Below, piece by piece: positions 37,991-46,154 of a stretch of 64,000 nucleotides of DNA (the first letter of the stretch is position 1; every line of letters starts with the position of its first letter). The translations under genes and the position numbers were made by a program. This DNA is from an uncultured Collinsella sp. (GTDB lineage Bacteria; Actinomycetota; Coriobacteriia; Coriobacteriales; Coriobacteriaceae). Under the pieces are notes generated by a model, which was not told the origin of the DNA, did no database searches, and saw nothing but the letters and a program-made list of their open reading frames with translations. Where the stretch lies: positions 1-64,000 of the forward strand of contig URZI01000009.1 of the NCBI GenBank assembly GCA_900552385.1, read 5' to 3'.

Positions 37991-39196
37991 ATGGAAGAGA
38001 AATACACCACCTCGTCTATTTATAAGTTTAAGGACGATCGCTGGCGCGCACAGTTCCCCTATTTGGAGAACGGCATCTGGCATAAGAAGACTCAGCTCTT
38101 GGAACATCGAGGGCGCGATAAAGGCAGAAGCCATAAGCATCGCGATGCCGCCATGCTCGAGGCCGAATCCATCCGCGCATCTCTCAATGAGAAGGCCACC
38201 GCAGAAGCAGCTAAACCCAAGGGGCTTGGTATCACCGTTTCAAAGCTCGTGACATGCTATATCGATATCGAGTGCGCGGACGTCGCGCGCTCCACGGCGA
38301 CCGGATACCACGGCATGCTCCGCCGGAATATCGAACCGTATCTCGGTGATGTCCCATTGGAAGACCTTACGGAAGAGGATGTTCAGGAATGGATAACGGC
38401 GATCGCCTCAACCCACGCACGGTCCACCGCCTGCAATTCCCTACGGTTGTTACGAGGCTCGCTCAAATATGGAATGCGAAAGAAATGGATTGACGAAAAC
38501 GTGGCCTCTTGGGCAAAAGTCCCCAAAAACGAAGACGCGAACTACGGTCTACCGAATTCGCTTACAACCAAAGAGCGAACCAGGGTCTTGAACACTCTGA
38601 ACGCCTCCATAGATATCCCAGCGATGCTTGCAGCCAAGATAGCGCTCTACACGGGATTGCGGCGCGGCGAGCTTTGCGCCCTGAAATGGAAAAACGTGGA
38701 CTTTAAATCCTCAACGATCCGAGTCGAGGCCGCGATTGGGCACACAGATAACGAGTTCTATATCAAGGGCCCCAAGAGCATTAGCAGCCGGCGCGCTATC
38801 CCCAACTGCCCGAAAGACCTCATGAAAGACCTTGCGAAGCGCGAGGCCGACATGAAGTCCGAATGCGCGAATCTGGGCGTTGAGTTCAGCGACGAACTGT
38901 TTGTCCTCGGCTTTCCGGACGGCTCCTTCTTGAAACCGCCCAGGATCAACGACGCTTGGCGGGCCCTGGCAAAGGCCTTGAAGCTCCATGGTGTCTTGAA
39001 CAAGAACACCGTCACCTTCCACGACCTCAGGCACAGTTTTGCAACGTACGCCGTTTCCAACGGAATCGACCCGAGGACTCTCGCAAGCCTCATGGGACAC
39101 TCGAAGGCGTCGATGACACTCGACAGATACGCCAGCGCCGACCCAGTAGCCACCGCATCGGCTATGAGAACTCTTGGACGCTTATATAAAGAGTGA
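37991..39196 (+). CDS. tyrosine recombinase integrase
   Basis: The 401-residue protein is a phage/ICE-type tyrosine integrase. It has an N-terminal arm-binding region (residues 1-70), a SAM-like core-binding domain (about 80-180) and a catalytic domain with R224 in TGLRRGELCALKW, H344 and R347 in TFHDLRHSFAT, H370 in LMGHS and nucleophile Y380. GGAGGG precedes the ATG. It lies 155 bases inside attL and reads into the element, the usual layout for tRNA-targeting elements, and should carry out insertion at tRNA-Thr. Confidence 0.95.
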   Translation: MEEKYTTSSIYKFKDDRWRAQFPYLENGIWHKKTQLLEHRGRDKGRSHKHRDAAMLEAESIRASLNEKATAEAAKPKGLGITVSKLVTCYIDIECADVARSTATGYHGMLRRNIEPYLGDVPLEDLTEEDVQEWITAIASTHARSTACNSLRLLRGSLKYGMRKKWIDENVASWAKVPKNEDANYGLPNSLTTKERTRVLNTLNASIDIPAMLAAKIALYTGLRRGELCALKWKNVDFKSSTIRVEAAIGHTDNEFYIKGPKSISSRRAIPNCPKDLMKDLAKREADMKSECANLGVEFSDELFVLGFPDGSFLKPPRINDAWRALAKALKLHGVLNKNTVTFHDLRHSFATYAVSNGIDPRTLASLMGHSKASMTLDRYASADPVATASAMRTLGRLYKE

Positions 39197-39236
39197 TTTG
39201 CTTCGTCGCAAGCAAAGAAGTCAACAGTGGCTCGGA

Positions 39237-39260
39237 GGCCCGGCTTTAACCGGGCCTTTT
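39237..39260 (+). terminator. integrase terminator
   Basis: A 7-bp stem (GGCCCGG / CCGGGCC) with a 6-base loop is followed by TTTTCTTG. Confidence 0.8.
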
Positions 39261-39391
39261 CTTGTTGCCTCGACCCTTCAACGTCTTTTTTGTCCATAGC
39301 GTCCGCCCTGCCCGTACTTTGACGAATGCCGGCAGCGGCGTGTCAGACTGCGAAATAAGAGAAATCGGCAAATTCCAGAAAGGAGACCGAA

Positions 39392-39634
39392 ATGAAATTC
39401 AAAGAAAAGCGTATCGGAGTCGACGACTTCCGCAGTATGCCGGATATCGTCGATCCGCTGCCGGTCGCGTACCTGCTCGGCATCAGCGATCGCTCTGTCT
39501 ACCGCCTCTGCCAGAACGGGACGTTCAAAGCCGTGAAGTGCGGCAAGTTATGGCGAATCAACCGCGACAGCGTGCTCAGCTATATCGGAGTCACTATCGA
39601 CCGAACTGAATGCCCGTCAACCAACATCAATTAA
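39392..39634 (+). CDS. excisionase-like DNA-binding protein
   Basis: The 80-residue protein has a MerR/excisionase-type helix-turn-helix: PLPVAYLLGISDRSVYRLCQ at about residues 22-41, then a wing with KCGKLWRINRDSVLSYI. AGAAAGGAG precedes the ATG. Its place directly after the integrase fits a role as the directionality factor that favours excision, although plasmid-type regulators of this fold also exist. Confidence 0.82.
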   Translation: MKFKEKRIGVDDFRSMPDIVDPLPVAYLLGISDRSVYRLCQNGTFKAVKCGKLWRINRDSVLSYIGVTIDRTECPSTNIN

Positions 39635-39687
39635 AAACGACCATTACATGGGGTCCGAGAGGCCCCTCTTTGTTATAAGGAGGCCCT

Positions 39688-40149
39688 ATGGTCGGAACTA
39701 AAACAGTCAGCGTGAAGCTCGATTCAAGGCTCTATACCGCCCTCAAGACGCGGGCCGAGCTCGACAAGTCCAACGTCAGCGACGAGATCCGGTCGCTCCT
39801 GCGCTCGACGCTCGCCGCGGAGGAGCTCGACCTCTACGGCAACGAGGTCGCGGGCTTCATCCGCTGCGTCGTCGACGCGCGGATGGACGTCGCCGCACTC
39901 GACATCGAGCGCAAGCTCGACGCCACCGAGGACCGCATCGCCGCGGTCCTCTCGCGCCCCATGACCGCCGCCATCATGGCCGGCCTCATGTCGGCCGACG
40001 TCCTCAAGGCCTCCTACGCCTCGCTCGACGACGTCCCCGTCGCGGACATCTGGAAGAACTACCTCGCGCAGGCCGGCGAGCTCAGCCGCGCCGGACTCGG
40101 CCGAATCGACGAGGTGAAGCTCCACGCGCGCGAGCGCGCCGATGGCTAG
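39688..40149 (+). CDS. ribbon-helix-helix mobilization accessory protein, MobC-like
   Basis: The 153-residue protein begins with an RHH-type DNA-binding segment (KTVSVKLDSRLYTALKTRAE and the NVSDEIRSLLRS helix). The rest is helical and charged. It overlaps the relaxase gene by 8 bases. Small RHH proteins in this position help the relaxase bind the transfer origin. From here to about 44.6 kb the DNA is extremely GC-rich, unlike the integrase segment. Confidence 0.75.
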   Translation: MVGTKTVSVKLDSRLYTALKTRAELDKSNVSDEIRSLLRSTLAAEELDLYGNEVAGFIRCVVDARMDVAALDIERKLDATEDRIAAVLSRPMTAAIMAGLMSADVLKASYASLDDVPVADIWKNYLAQAGELSRAGLGRIDEVKLHARERADG

Positions 40150-41497
40150 CCCGCCCGTCATCGTCAACCACTCCGTCGTCCGCGCGGGGACGTCCGCGAG
40201 GGCGACCGCCGCGGGCCTGGCGGCATACGCCGGCACCCGCCGCGGCGTCGTCATCGAGGTCAGCGAGGCCGACGGCAGGAGGCTCGGCGTGGACGGCCTG
40301 GCCGCCTACGCCGCGAACAGGACCGGCTCGACGGGCGGCCTCTGGGGCGCGGGCGGCCCGGTCGCCGTGGCGGAGGCGAGGCGCGCAATCGCCCAGAACG
40401 GCGGCGCGGTGCTCACCACCGTCGTCACGGTCCCGAACGACATCGCCCCAGCTGCCGGCCTCGACCGCCTGGACGCCTGGCAGGCGCTGGTGCGCTCCGA
40501 GTGGCCGAGGCTCTTCTCCGAGATGACCGGCGTGCCCGAGAGCCGCGTGGAGTTCTACGCGGCGATGCACGTCAACGGCACGAGCCACCACGTCCACATC
40601 CTCACGGTCGACCGCGCGGGCGACTGGGACTCCCTGCTGCCCAAGGGGAAGATGGAAGCGGCGCGGCTCGAGATCTCCTCGAAGGCCATGGCGCCGCTGC
40701 TGCGGGAGGCCTACATCGAGCGCGACCTCGCGAGGGAGGCGGCGCTGGACGCCGTCGCCCGCATCAACCGGAACCGTCTCGACATCGAGCTGCCGCCGGA
40801 CGGAAGGATCGAGGCCGACCACCTCAGGCGTTTCCACCCGGAGGCTTCCGCCGCGCTGAGGGAGGCCCTCGACCGGGCAGCCTCCGACTCCCCCGAGCTC
40901 GCCGGCGCGCTGGACCGCCACAGGAAAGCCGTCGAGAGGTGCGCCGACCTCAAGTGCCTGACCGGAGAGGCGCGGGACGTCTACACCCGCAAGGCGGCCG
41001 CCGACCTCGGCCTCCGGTGCGAGAACGCGGCGCTGCGAGTCATGGTCCCGGACAGAACGCCGATTCGCGAACAAATACCGGCGCGACGCGCCGCCCCGGC
41101 AGCCGGCCCGGCGACGGATAGGCGGAGGGAGGCCGGGTTCGCCACCGAAGCCCGAGCCTGCATCCCGAAGGTGCGCCTCGAAAGGCTCACGCGAAAGGTC
41201 GCGCACGGCAGGACCCTCGAGCCGGCAGACCTCAGGGGATGTCCCACGGCAGACCGGGCCTTCAGGCATGCGCCGTCGCCCGGTCCGGCCCTCGGGCGGG
41301 CAGCCGCGATGGCGGCACTGGTCGCCAGGGAGACCGCGCGGGACGCCGGGGGACGCGACATGGGGGACGAGGCCGGCGAGAAGGCGCTGCGGCTCATCGC
41401 CGCGGCCCTGAGGATCCTCGCTTCCGGCGGCACCAGGCAAACGAACGCCCCCGCAGTGAAGATAGCGAACAGGATAGAGAGGACGATCACGAGATGA
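40142..41497 (+). CDS. HUH relaxase, MobL-like
   Basis: The 451-residue protein should nick the element at its transfer origin. The HUH motif lies at H143 (AAMHVNGTSHHVHILTVDR) with H149, H150 and H152, which is the three-His metal site. The catalytic Tyr is not identified with confidence; tyrosines at 29 and 56 in SARATAAGLAAYAG-type segments are candidates. The C-terminal half is Ala/Arg-rich and without recognisable domain. It is coupled to the RHH gene upstream and the coupling ATPase downstream (ATGA overlap). Confidence 0.82.
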   Translation: MASPPVIVNHSVVRAGTSARATAAGLAAYAGTRRGVVIEVSEADGRRLGVDGLAAYAANRTGSTGGLWGAGGPVAVAEARRAIAQNGGAVLTTVVTVPNDIAPAAGLDRLDAWQALVRSEWPRLFSEMTGVPESRVEFYAAMHVNGTSHHVHILTVDRAGDWDSLLPKGKMEAARLEISSKAMAPLLREAYIERDLAREAALDAVARINRNRLDIELPPDGRIEADHLRRFHPEASAALREALDRAASDSPELAGALDRHRKAVERCADLKCLTGEARDVYTRKAAADLGLRCENAALRVMVPDRTPIREQIPARRAAPAAGPATDRRREAGFATEARACIPKVRLERLTRKVAHGRTLEPADLRGCPTADRAFRHAPSPGPALGRAAAMAALVARETARDAGGRDMGDEAGEKALRLIAAALRILASGGTRQTNAPAVKIANRIERTITR

Positions 41498-43452
41498 AAC
41501 CGAAATCCTTCAACCGCAACATGAAAAGGGAGCTCATCAGCACGCTCGTGGGCCACGGCATCGCCGCCGGCGTCGCCTGCGTCGCGACCGTCAGCGCCTG
41601 GGCCTACGCCAGATGGTGGACCGTATCCCTCATCTCGGGCTTCTCCGCCCTACTGCGGCTGCCCGCGGGCGACCCGGGCCCCGAGCCCGCCCACGTCTTC
41701 CGCGGCCCCCTCGAGGCGGCCGCCGACGCGGCGGCGTCGGGCGAGGCGGGCGAGCTTCTCGCGGCCCTCGCCCTCGTCGCGACAACCGTCCTCATCCTCG
41801 GCCTCGTTTCTTGGGCCCGCTCATGGGCGAGTCTCCACGACGGGACGTTCGCCGGCGACCGCGCGCCCACGCGCACGCACGGGGACGCCTGGCTCGAGTC
41901 GAGGCCGTCCAGGGTCGCGAGGCGCTGCCCTCCCTGGGACGGGAAGGCCGCCGCGGAGGGGCTCGTGGCGGCCGGCTGCATCGGTGGCGGGATCGCGATG
42001 GTCCCCGCCGTCCACTGCCTCATAAGGGCGGGCAGCGGCGCAGGCAAGACGAGAAGATCTCTTGCCGTCAGCGTGGCCGCGGCGATCGACCGCAACGCCC
42101 ACGGGATCCCGACGTCCGTCATCGTCCACGACCCGAAGTCCGAGATCCGCGCATGGACCGAGCCGCTCGCCCGGAGGGCCGGGATGGAGGTCGTCGCCGT
42201 CCGGCTCGACGAGCCCGTCAAGTCGGCGAGGTTCAACCCCCTCGACCGCGCCATCGCGGCACTCGGGACGGAGGGCGTCGCCGGCGCCGTGGCGGAGCTC
42301 CGCGAGCTGTCGTCCGCCATCGTGCCCGATGCCTTCTCCTCTGGCCAGAGGTTCTTCACGGACGCCAGCCGCAACCTGCTGACCGGCCTCTGCCTGCTCG
42401 CGATAGCGGACGGGCGGATCCCCGACGGCGCGCGGAACCTCTCGACCGTGCTCGCGCTCCTGGAACCCCGCGACGGGAAGAGCGCCGTGAAGTCGCTGGA
42501 GGAGCTCGCCGCGGACCTGCCGGCGGGAAACCCGGCGCGCCAGTTCCTCCTCGTTGCCTCGTCGAACGGCGGCGGAGGGGAGGCCCTCGTCTCCACCGCG
42601 CGCAACTACCTCATGTCCTTCTGCGACGACGACGTCAGCCGAATGCTCTGGGGCGGCGAGGTCGACCTCGCATCGGTCGGGCGCAAGCCCACCATCCTCT
42701 ACATCGCCAGCGCGACGGACCGCGGCGACCGCGGCTCGCTCGTCTCGTGCATCTTCTCGCAGGCGCTGTCAGCGCTGCGCGAGACCGCGCGCCTGTCCGG
42801 CGGCAGGCTGCCGGCGGAGACCCTGCTCGCCATCGATGAGGGATCCGGGATCCCCAAGATCCCCAGGCTCCTCGGCGACCTCGCGGAGGTCCGCAGCATC
42901 GGGCTGCACGTCGTCTTCGTGCTCCAGAACACCCATCTGCTCGAGGCGCGGTGCGGCTACTCGAGGGCCGAGTCGGACGCGCTGCTGGCGCTGCTCGGCA
43001 CCCAGGTCGTCTTCTCGGTGGAGTCCGTCGGCGAGGCGGAGGAGATCAGCAAGCGCCTCGGCGACTACAGCGTCAAGACGACCGGGCAGAGCTCCACCAA
43101 GGGGACGCAGAGCTCCTCGTCCGGAAAGTCGTTCTCCGTGGCGCGGCGGCCGCTGATCACCCCGTCGGAGCTCATGGCCTGGAGCGCGCGCGAGAACGGC
43201 GCGCTCGTGATCGACGCTGAGGGCCCGATGGCGCTCGCCAGCCGCGACATCACCGAGACGTTCCTGGGGCCGCTGATGGGCCTGACGTCGCCGGGTGCCG
43301 AGGGCGCGCTGCTCGCGCGGGCGCTCGAGGGGGAGGCCCGCAACGCCGCCCCGGCACCGGTATGGCGCATCCCCGAAAAGCCGAAAAAGCCCAAGGGGTC
43401 TCCGTCCGGCGGCAGGAAGCGCAAGGTGTCCGCCGCGCCCGACGGGTTCTGA
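41494..43452 (+). CDS. VirD4/TraG-like type IV coupling ATPase
   Basis: The 652-residue protein has two N-terminal membrane segments (about residues 18-36 and 88-106) and a coupling-protein ATPase domain with Walker A AGSGAGKT (near 179-187) and Walker B LLAIDEGSG. The pattern HDPKSE after Walker A and a FNPLD stretch are typical of TraG/VirD4. It links the relaxase-DNA complex to a secretion channel. Since no channel genes are present, the element would need a helper. The start ATG overlaps the relaxase stop. Confidence 0.9.
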   Translation: MKPKSFNRNMKRELISTLVGHGIAAGVACVATVSAWAYARWWTVSLISGFSALLRLPAGDPGPEPAHVFRGPLEAAADAAASGEAGELLAALALVATTVLILGLVSWARSWASLHDGTFAGDRAPTRTHGDAWLESRPSRVARRCPPWDGKAAAEGLVAAGCIGGGIAMVPAVHCLIRAGSGAGKTRRSLAVSVAAAIDRNAHGIPTSVIVHDPKSEIRAWTEPLARRAGMEVVAVRLDEPVKSARFNPLDRAIAALGTEGVAGAVAELRELSSAIVPDAFSSGQRFFTDASRNLLTGLCLLAIADGRIPDGARNLSTVLALLEPRDGKSAVKSLEELAADLPAGNPARQFLLVASSNGGGGEALVSTARNYLMSFCDDDVSRMLWGGEVDLASVGRKPTILYIASATDRGDRGSLVSCIFSQALSALRETARLSGGRLPAETLLAIDEGSGIPKIPRLLGDLAEVRSIGLHVVFVLQNTHLLEARCGYSRAESDALLALLGTQVVFSVESVGEAEEISKRLGDYSVKTTGQSSTKGTQSSSSGKSFSVARRPLITPSELMAWSARENGALVIDAEGPMALASRDITETFLGPLMGLTSPGAEGALLARALEGEARNAAPAPVWRIPEKPKKPKGSPSGGRKRKVSAAPDGF

Positions 43453-43454
43453 CG

Positions 43455-43663
43455 CGTCATACGGCCCTGGCTGCGCAAACGGCCAGCCGTCATACGGCAC
43501 TCGAGGCGCGTATGACGGCTGGTAGCGTGACCGCCTTCCGGTTTAACCGGCCACGCTACCAGCGGAAACGAACTCGGCACGCCGAGTTGCGCCGCAAAAT
43601 CCCGGGCGCCCGTAGTGCGCCCTTATCCTGCTCCCACCGTCCAAGGCGCTTGGACGGTGGGAG
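43455..43663. repeat. cluster of four strong hairpins, candidate transfer or replication origin
   Basis: In order: 14-bp arms at 43483-43496 / 43509-43522, plus a direct copy of CGTCATACGGC at 43455-43465; nested 9-bp arms at 43521-43529 / 43552-43560 with an inner CCGGTTTAACCGG; an 8-bp stem at 43571-43588; and 14-bp arms at 43631-43644 / 43650-43663. None has a T run. This follows the mobilization operon and fills the gap up to the next gene. Confidence 0.6.
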
Positions 43664-43677
43664 TCCCGTATCCCCGG

Positions 43678-43710
43678 GAAAAGAAAAGCGCGGCCCATCT
43701 GGACCGCGCT
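43678..43710 (-). terminator. terminator of the DUF4313-like gene
   Basis: AGCGCGG and CCGCGCT form a stem followed by TTTTCTTTT on the minus strand. Confidence 0.8.
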
Positions 43711-43726
43711 CCCGCTCCTCTCAATT

Positions 43727-44323
43727 TCACCCCGCGACGTAGACCGTCCGGCCCGTCTCGCAGTCGATGGTCTCGGCGTCCCCGAAACCGACCCGGACGG
43801 CCGCCCATCCGCCGGCGGCCGCCAACGCGTCGGCCTCGGACCTCGCGGCGGCGATGAGGCGCTCGAGCTCGGCCGAGCCCGCCGGCGCGGTCCCCACCTC
43901 GAACGCGCCGGCGTCTCCGCCCGACTCGTACTCGACGACGACCGTCGAGCCGAGGGCCTCCTCGAGGGTCTCGCTCAGGCCGCCCATGCCGTCGAGGGCG
44001 TGCCCGGCGACCGTGGCCAGCGGGTAGCGGGCCATCCCGGACGCCGCCGAGCGGCCGGCCATCCGGAGCATGCCGGCGGCCTCGAGCGCCTCGAGGAGCG
44101 CCGCGGGCACCGCGGCGTCGATGGCGACGTTGCCGCGCCCGCGGCACCACTCGGCCGCCGACGGCACGTCCGCCGTGAGCACGCCCCACTCGGCCATGTA
44201 ACCATCGGAGCGCGGGTTCGTGGCGTCGAGGAGGAGGACGGCCAGGCCGCCGCCCACGTACTCCCCGGCCACGAGGGCGAGGCGGTCCGCCTCGCCCATG
44301 AAGTCGAACTCGACCGTGACCAT
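43727..44323 (-). CDS. DUF4313-like protein
   Basis: The 198-residue acidic, Ala/Gly-rich protein resembles the DUF4313 family common on conjugative elements of gut bacteria (a segment with YMAEWGVLTADVPS is the recognisable part, near residue 42). AGGAGG precedes the ATG. It lies 4 bases after the DUF2958 gene on the same strand. A damaged second copy of its 3' end is at 48896-48973. Function is unknown. Confidence 0.65.
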   Translation of the reverse strand: MVTVEFDFMGEADRLALVAGEYVGGGLAVLLLDATNPRSDGYMAEWGVLTADVPSAAEWCRGRGNVAIDAAVPAALLEALEAAGMLRMAGRSAASGMARYPLATVAGHALDGMGGLSETLEEALGSTVVVEYESGGDAGAFEVGTAPAGSAELERLIAAARSEADALAAAGGWAAVRVGFGDAETIDCETGRTVYVAG

Positions 44324-44327
44324 GGAG

Positions 44328-44627
44328 CTACCTCCTCCTGACGGCGCTGAGCGGCCTCGGGGAGAAGTGCTCGTCTCGCTCGACGGCGGCGAACCCCATC
44401 TGGCGGTTCAGCTCGGCCATCTCCTTGATGCTGAAGTAGCCGAGCTCGTCGTCGTAGCCCTCGACGAGGCCGAACGCCTCGTCCGTGCCGTCGAACTCGA
44501 GCAGCCACCAGTCCCATCCGTTCACGCACGAGAAGTAGTGGGCGTAGACCGTGGGGTCCTCCGCCCCGTCCTGCCCATAGAGCCTCGGCACCGTCTTGGC
44601 GATTTCCCTCGTCATCAGCTGCTGCAT
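44328..44627 (-). CDS. DUF2958 family protein
   Basis: The 99-residue protein matches the DUF2958 pattern: an N-terminal MTREIAKTVPRLYGQD, then FGLVEGYDDELGYFSI and the C-terminal ERDEHFSPRPLS. GGAGGGAA precedes the ATG at 44627, which is much better supported than upstream starts. Proteins of this family are frequent on mobile elements; their function is not known. It is the first gene of a two-gene unit with the DUF4313-like gene. Confidence 0.8.
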   Translation of the reverse strand: MQQLMTREIAKTVPRLYGQDGAEDPTVYAHYFSCVNGWDWWLLEFDGTDEAFGLVEGYDDELGYFSIKEMAELNRQMGFAAVERDEHFSPRPLSAVRRR

Positions 44628-44724
44628 CTTTCCCTCCGTTCCGGGCACGTGGCCCTCAACATCTCGCCCCTGCGGGCAAAGCCGAATGGCGACGCCGCGC
44701 GTCGTCGTCGGCTTTGCTCCCTGC

Positions 44725-44852
44725 AAAGCCGCACCGGAGCGAAGACGGGTCAAGGGAGGTCCATGACGACCTCCACCAACCGGAGCGGAGCGGAGGTTTG
44801 CGCGGGGTCTCATGGGCCCCCTTGACGCGGCGTAGCGGAGGTGCCACCCGGC
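44725..44852. repeat. 128-bp direct repeat, copy 1
   Basis: This block is repeated at 49051-49178 with only two differences seen by eye. It carries GTCAAGGG and CCCTTGAC as an inverted pair and GGAGGTC / GACCTCC-type inner dyads. The 44628-44945 gap otherwise contains an inserted inverted repeat (GCAAAGCCGA / TCGGCTTTGC near 44683-44719) and no gene that I can support. Confidence 0.85.
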
Positions 44853-44945
44853 CGCGGGGCCGAGGCCGATTCGCGGCGGACGCCGGCAGCCCACGTCCAG
44901 CATCGGAACCATTAGAGACGCTATTCACTTTTCGATAGGAGCCAT

Positions 44946-45095
44946 ATGGAACTCGAGGATATCGTTTACGAGCTCGCCTGCCTTCATGAGTCGATGCTCT
45001 TTTGCTGCATGGCGCTGAGAAGGATTATCAGGGACCTCGAAGAGGCCGAACAGCGCATCCGCGCTGAAGCGGCCGACGCCGAATCCCCTCTTTAG
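44946..45095 (+). CDS. small hypothetical protein, 49 residues
   Basis: AGGAG lies just before the ATG, and the frame runs 49 codons, ending at a strong terminator. The product is acidic and helical (LEDIVYELACLHE, then RIIRDLEEAEQRIRAEAAD) and contains three Cys. No family is recognised. The clean start signal and terminator support it being a real gene. Confidence 0.6.
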   Translation: MELEDIVYELACLHESMLFCCMALRRIIRDLEEAEQRIRAEAADAESPL

Positions 45096-45096
45096 A

Positions 45097-45130
45097 AAAG
45101 TACCCCGGCGATTACCACCGGGGCACTTTT
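45097..45130. terminator. bidirectional terminator
   Basis: AAAAGTACCCCGG pairs with CCGGGGCACTTTT with one mismatch. A and T runs on both sides allow it to serve the small gene on the left and the XRE gene on the right. Confidence 0.8.
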
Positions 45131-45157
45131 AAATGACGTCAGAAGCCGGCAGCCGAA

Positions 45158-45388
45158 CTAACCATCGAACAGATCTGAATCGAAAAACCCTCTCAGAGAG
45201 ACGCCAAGCCCGCCTGCGATGCGCTCGATATTCTCGATAGACACGTTTCGCTTGCCTGTCTCGACTTCGGCGAAATAGGTGCGAGACATCTCGATGGAGT
45301 ATGCGAAGGCCTCTTGGCTCATGCCGAGCTCGCCCCTCAGCTCCTTAATGCGAAGCCCCACGCGCATCTTGGGGTCAAGCTCAGTCAT
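45158..45388 (-). CDS. XRE family transcriptional regulator
   Basis: The 76-residue protein is essentially one HTH_3 domain (RIKELRGELGMSQEAFAYSI, then MSRTYFAEVETGKRNVSIEN). The start at 45388 has AGGAGG at a normal distance; a GTG two codons earlier overlaps that site. A pair of repeats lies between it and the divergent genes, so it probably controls itself and the rightward genes. Confidence 0.85.
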   Translation of the reverse strand: MTELDPKMRVGLRIKELRGELGMSQEAFAYSIEMSRTYFAEVETGKRNVSIENIERIAGGLGVSLRGFFDSDLFDG

Positions 45389-45429
45389 CGGCACCTCCTA
45401 TCCACCGGTGTCAATGATTCAGGCCAACC

Positions 45430-45458
45430 CTATATAAGTCACACCTATATAAGTGACA
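45430..45458. promoter_or_regulatory. tandem operator repeats for the XRE regulator
   Basis: CTATATAAGTCACA and CTATATAAGTGACA are direct repeats with a 15-base period in the divergent control region, overlapping TATA-rich promoter sequence. Confidence 0.6.
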
Positions 45459-45506
45459 ATTTGAAATACAATGCAAATATTGGGGCATTGCAACCAGAAA
45501 GGAACC

Positions 45507-45656
45507 ATGGTGGATACGGAGATTCCGAAAGTGACGGACGATATGCTCTCATTGGACTTCCCCAGCGACTATGCATATATCGCAAAACCCTTTGGTCGAG
45601 GACTCCGCCCGGACAGGCAACTGCAACTTCTAAAGAACTTGCATACAGAACATTAG
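45507..45656 (+). CDS. small hypothetical protein, 49 residues
   Basis: AGAAAGGA precedes the ATG at 45507. The frame encodes 49 residues with MVDTEIPKVTDDMLSLDFP at the start and a basic C-terminal part. No family is recognised. It lies 15 bases before the membrane protein gene, likely in one operon with it and the two surface paralogs. Confidence 0.55.
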   Translation: MVDTEIPKVTDDMLSLDFPSDYAYIAKPFGRGLRPDRQLQLLKNLHTEH

Positions 45657-45671
45657 AAAGAAGGTCATACC

Positions 45672-46118
45672 ATGCGAACCTATCAACACCCGATATACCA
45701 AGACAACGCTATGGCGATTCGCGCCGAATATGATGAGGAAAAACGAGTCTTCGATTTGATGAAGAAGTTCCTCTATATCGTCGGGGCGATAACGGCGGTA
45801 GTTGTTTTCCTTTTGCTTCTCGTTAATTCCCCTGCCCTGATAACTCAGACGGGTGCAATTGGAATCGTTGCACTCGTTCCCGTTCTGCTGGCTGCAACAG
45901 CCTTTACCGGGTTCTATGTCGGCACGGTACCTGCTGGCTACATTGCCGCATGGCGTGCAATCAAGCGCTCAAGGCTGTTCGTTTGGGGCAACGCTCTCGG
46001 ACTGCTCCTCATAGCGACGCTTTTTCTTTCCATCCCGGCTGCATTTGCGCCCTTTGCCTTCCTTCTCCAGTGGTTGAAGGTATCGAATCTCAAGCGTCAG
46101 CTTGACGCGAACGCATAG
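45672..46118 (+). CDS. small multi-pass membrane protein
   Basis: The 148-residue protein has a soluble N-terminal 33 residues and about three to four hydrophobic segments (34-52, 60-85, 103-125 with the last two possibly split). No motif is recognised. Its stop codon is 36 bases before the first of the tandem paralogs, and that junction contains leftover codons of the paralog's N-terminus. Confidence 0.65.
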   Translation: MRTYQHPIYQDNAMAIRAEYDEEKRVFDLMKKFLYIVGAITAVVVFLLLLVNSPALITQTGAIGIVALVPVLLAATAFTGFYVGTVPAGYIAAWRAIKRSRLFVWGNALGLLLIATLFLSIPAAFAPFAFLLQWLKVSNLKRQLDANA

Positions 46119-46154
46119 CGGGGGTGCAGAGGAAAAGAAGAAAGGAAACCGCTT

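Noticed and set aside
40082..41440. 452-codon minus-strand frame opposite the relaxase
   Set aside because: The relaxase frame has the HUH motif, coupled start and stop and a proper context; the antisense frame has none.
44714..44938. Short open frames on both strands in the 128-bp repeat block
   Set aside because: The same block elsewhere is equally open in several frames because of high GC; there is no start signal and the sequence is rich in dyads.
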